Origin: an archaeon
GTDB taxonomy: Archaea > Thermoproteota > Nitrososphaeria > Nitrososphaerales > Nitrosopumilaceae
Assembly (NCBI GenBank): GCA_005240025.1
Contig: SBBK01000233.1
Location: forward strand, 1-6,906
Length of the DNA stretch: 6,906 bases
Direction: 5' to 3'
Shown here: in pieces, positions 5,894 to 6,906 of the stretch
Layout: each line of letters begins with the position of its first letter
Numbering within the stretch: position 1 is the stretch's first letter
The notes under the pieces: generated by a model
Database searches by the model: none
Seen by the model: the letters and a program-made list of their open reading frames with translations, nothing else
Told to the model about the DNA's origin: nothing
Position numbers and translations under genes: made by a program

Positions 5894-6403
5894 TTAAAAC
5901 TGGATTGGCCTGTGTTTAAAAAAACAAATGGTCTCATTTGCCCCCTCCAACAATTTTTCTATTCCGGGTGTCTTGGCCCTGTTTTCTACAATCTTTCTCT
6001 TTAAGACATTGAGATAGTATATGTTTTGTTTGAGCATTTTACCCCTCTTTGCCTTTGAAAGCTCGGCCTCCTTTATGACCTTCAGGTATGCCGATATCTC
6101 GCAGAGCTTGACCAGGGCAGATTCCCAGGATGCGTCTTGTAGCTGTCGTACGTATTGTTTTTCCTGTATCTGCCTTGGTACGGTACGATCCTTTGTAATG
6201 GAAACAACCATGGTGGCAATCTCGCGTCCAAATCTTGCAAAAATCTCATCAAAGGGAAGACCCGCCTGCATCAAAAACGCAGTACACAAAACCCGCTCGT
6301 CGTTAACCCCGATGGACTTGAGCCTAAAGACGATCCCTCTGCAGAAGGCAACATCTGCATCTTTTGCTCTGGCAAAGGCTTCTGCCTCATCAAGCTCTGT
6401 CAT
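5894..6403 (-). CDS. Degenerate HD-domain (SpoT/RSH hydrolase-like) helical protein
   Basis: The 169-residue, mostly helical product resembles the HD hydrolase domain of (p)ppGpp synthetase/hydrolase (RSH) proteins in its spacing of motifs: VLCTAFLMQAGLPFDEIFARFGREIATMVVSITK (38-71) lines up with the family's A-L-L-H-D ... E-I-x-x-x-F-G-x-E-V-A-x-L-V-x-x-V-T-K, and ALVKLCEISAYLKVI (96-110) with the V-K-L-A-D-R-L-H-N segment. The His-Asp pair is replaced by Met-Gln (45-46) and the later metal-binding Asp by Glu103, so hydrolase activity is unlikely; a binding or structural role is more plausible. The C-terminal part (115-169) is a lysine-rich helical extension. No synthetase domain is present. 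The ATG at 6403 lies 22 bp after the LLM gene with no clear TATA box or Shine-Dalgarno match, which suggests co-transcription with it. The RSH relation is inferred by eye. Confidence 0.55.
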   Translation of the reverse strand: MTELDEAEAFARAKDADVAFCRGIVFRLKSIGVNDERVLCTAFLMQAGLPFDEIFARFGREIATMVVSITKDRTVPRQIQEKQYVRQLQDASWESALVKLCEISAYLKVIKEAELSKAKRGKMLKQNIYYLNVLKRKIVENRAKTPGIEKLLEGANETICFFKHRPIQF

Positions 6404-6425
6404 GCGTCTTGCAAAAAACGAAATC

Positions 6426-6906
6426 TTAGCCGTGTTTTTGCCTCAGGTGTTGCATCACCTTTGAGGCAAACTTGTCAATTGAGCCAAAATAATTCGAGCC
6501 CCAAAACCTGATGACAAAATGGTTCACCCCGGCTTTTACAAACCTCTCAAAGATTGGAATCACATCATCTGGAGTCCCAACGGCTACGGATGATCGTGCA
6601 ACCGAGTCTGGAATTGTTGTGGCTCCTTCTCTCATCTTTACAATCCAATCCTGATTTGACATGGAATATTCTGTAAAGTATTTCTTAAAATCGAATCCTT
6701 CTATCTGTTTTATTCCATGAACGCGCAAAACTTCGGGCTTGAACAAGCTTACTTTGACTGCCTCCTTCATTTTTGCCCAGGATTCTTCGGCGTCTTCTGA
6801 AAAATACACATCAATGTCAAGCGCATATTGGAAGTTTTCCTGCTCTTCTTTTGTCCTTCCAGATTCATTCATTGACTTTTTAATAGTCTTTGCATGATCC
6901 TCAAAC
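6426..6906 (-). CDS. Luciferase-like (LLM) flavin/F420-dependent oxidoreductase, C-terminal part, 5' end outside window
   Basis: The frame is open from the right edge to TAA at 6426, giving about 159 residues; eleven codons precede the first in-window Met (6872), so that Met is internal. The segment has the pattern of the C-terminal half of a luciferase-like TIM barrel, as in F420-dependent methylene-tetrahydromethanopterin reductase relatives: ALDIDVYFSEDAEESWAKMKEAV (a strand then a helix), then SVAVGTPDDVIPIFERFVKAGVNHFVIRFWG, where G-T-P-D-D-V and the helix-strand GVNHFVIRFWG are the hallmark, and a final helix ending QHLRQKHG. Family members are usually around 300-350 residues, so roughly half is missing. 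F420 or FMN would be the cofactor; the substrate cannot be told from this part. The HD-like gene follows after 22 bp. Confidence 0.85.
   Translation of the reverse strand, partial: FEDHAKTIKKSMNESGRTKEEQENFQYALDIDVYFSEDAEESWAKMKEAVKVSLFKPEVLRVHGIKQIEGFDFKKYFTEYSMSNQDWIVKMREGATTIPDSVARSSVAVGTPDDVIPIFERFVKAGVNHFVIRFWGSNYFGSIDKFASKVMQHLRQKHG

Noticed and set aside
6021..6464. Plus-strand 147-residue open frame opposite the HD-like gene
   Set aside because: Ser/Ala/Cys-rich translation with no recognisable motif; it is antisense to a frame with family-like motifs and spans a real gene junction.

Overview
The window looks archaeal, most likely an ammonia-oxidising Thaumarchaeota/Nitrososphaerota type (inference). 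The reasons are bacterial-type uvrA and uvrB carried alongside AT-rich TATA-like boxes that sit 25-28 nt in front of several start codons (the archaeal leaderless layout), a luciferase-like protein of the F420/flavin oxidoreductase group, a RusA-like protein and a winged-helix protein of archaeal flavour. No rRNA or tRNA is present to settle the lineage.

Every gene I can support lies on the minus strand, so the window is transcribed from right to left. From the right edge: the C-terminal half of a luciferase-like (LLM) oxidoreductase (6906-6426, 5' end outside the window); an HD-domain-like helical protein that has lost its metal-binding residues (6403-5894); a RusA-like Holliday junction resolvase homologue (5817-5416); a NimA/PNPOx-type FMN split-barrel protein (5361-4729); complete uvrB (TTG start, 4683-2737); a roughly 1 kb AT-rich insert carrying a broken RelE/ParE-like gene (2539-2193 or 2126) and a winged-helix gene (2142-1762); and the first 578 codons of uvrA (1736-1), which runs off the left edge.

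UvrA and UvrB are the damage-recognition and damage-verification parts of nucleotide excision repair. The RusA-like protein may add a branched-DNA nuclease to this repair neighbourhood. The pair between uvrB and uvrA has toxin-antitoxin-like order (RelE-fold protein first, DNA-binding protein second). The first gene carries an obvious one-base frameshift near its C-terminus, so the unit looks like a decaying accessory insertion inside a conserved repair locus.

The points most worth checking are the frameshift in the RelE-like gene, the inverted repeat around its promoter, the lysine-to-asparagine change in the RusA-like active site, the HD-domain pseudoenzyme, and the repeated TATA-to-start spacing that suggests each of these genes can be transcribed on its own without a leader. 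I see no wholly new multi-gene system here.
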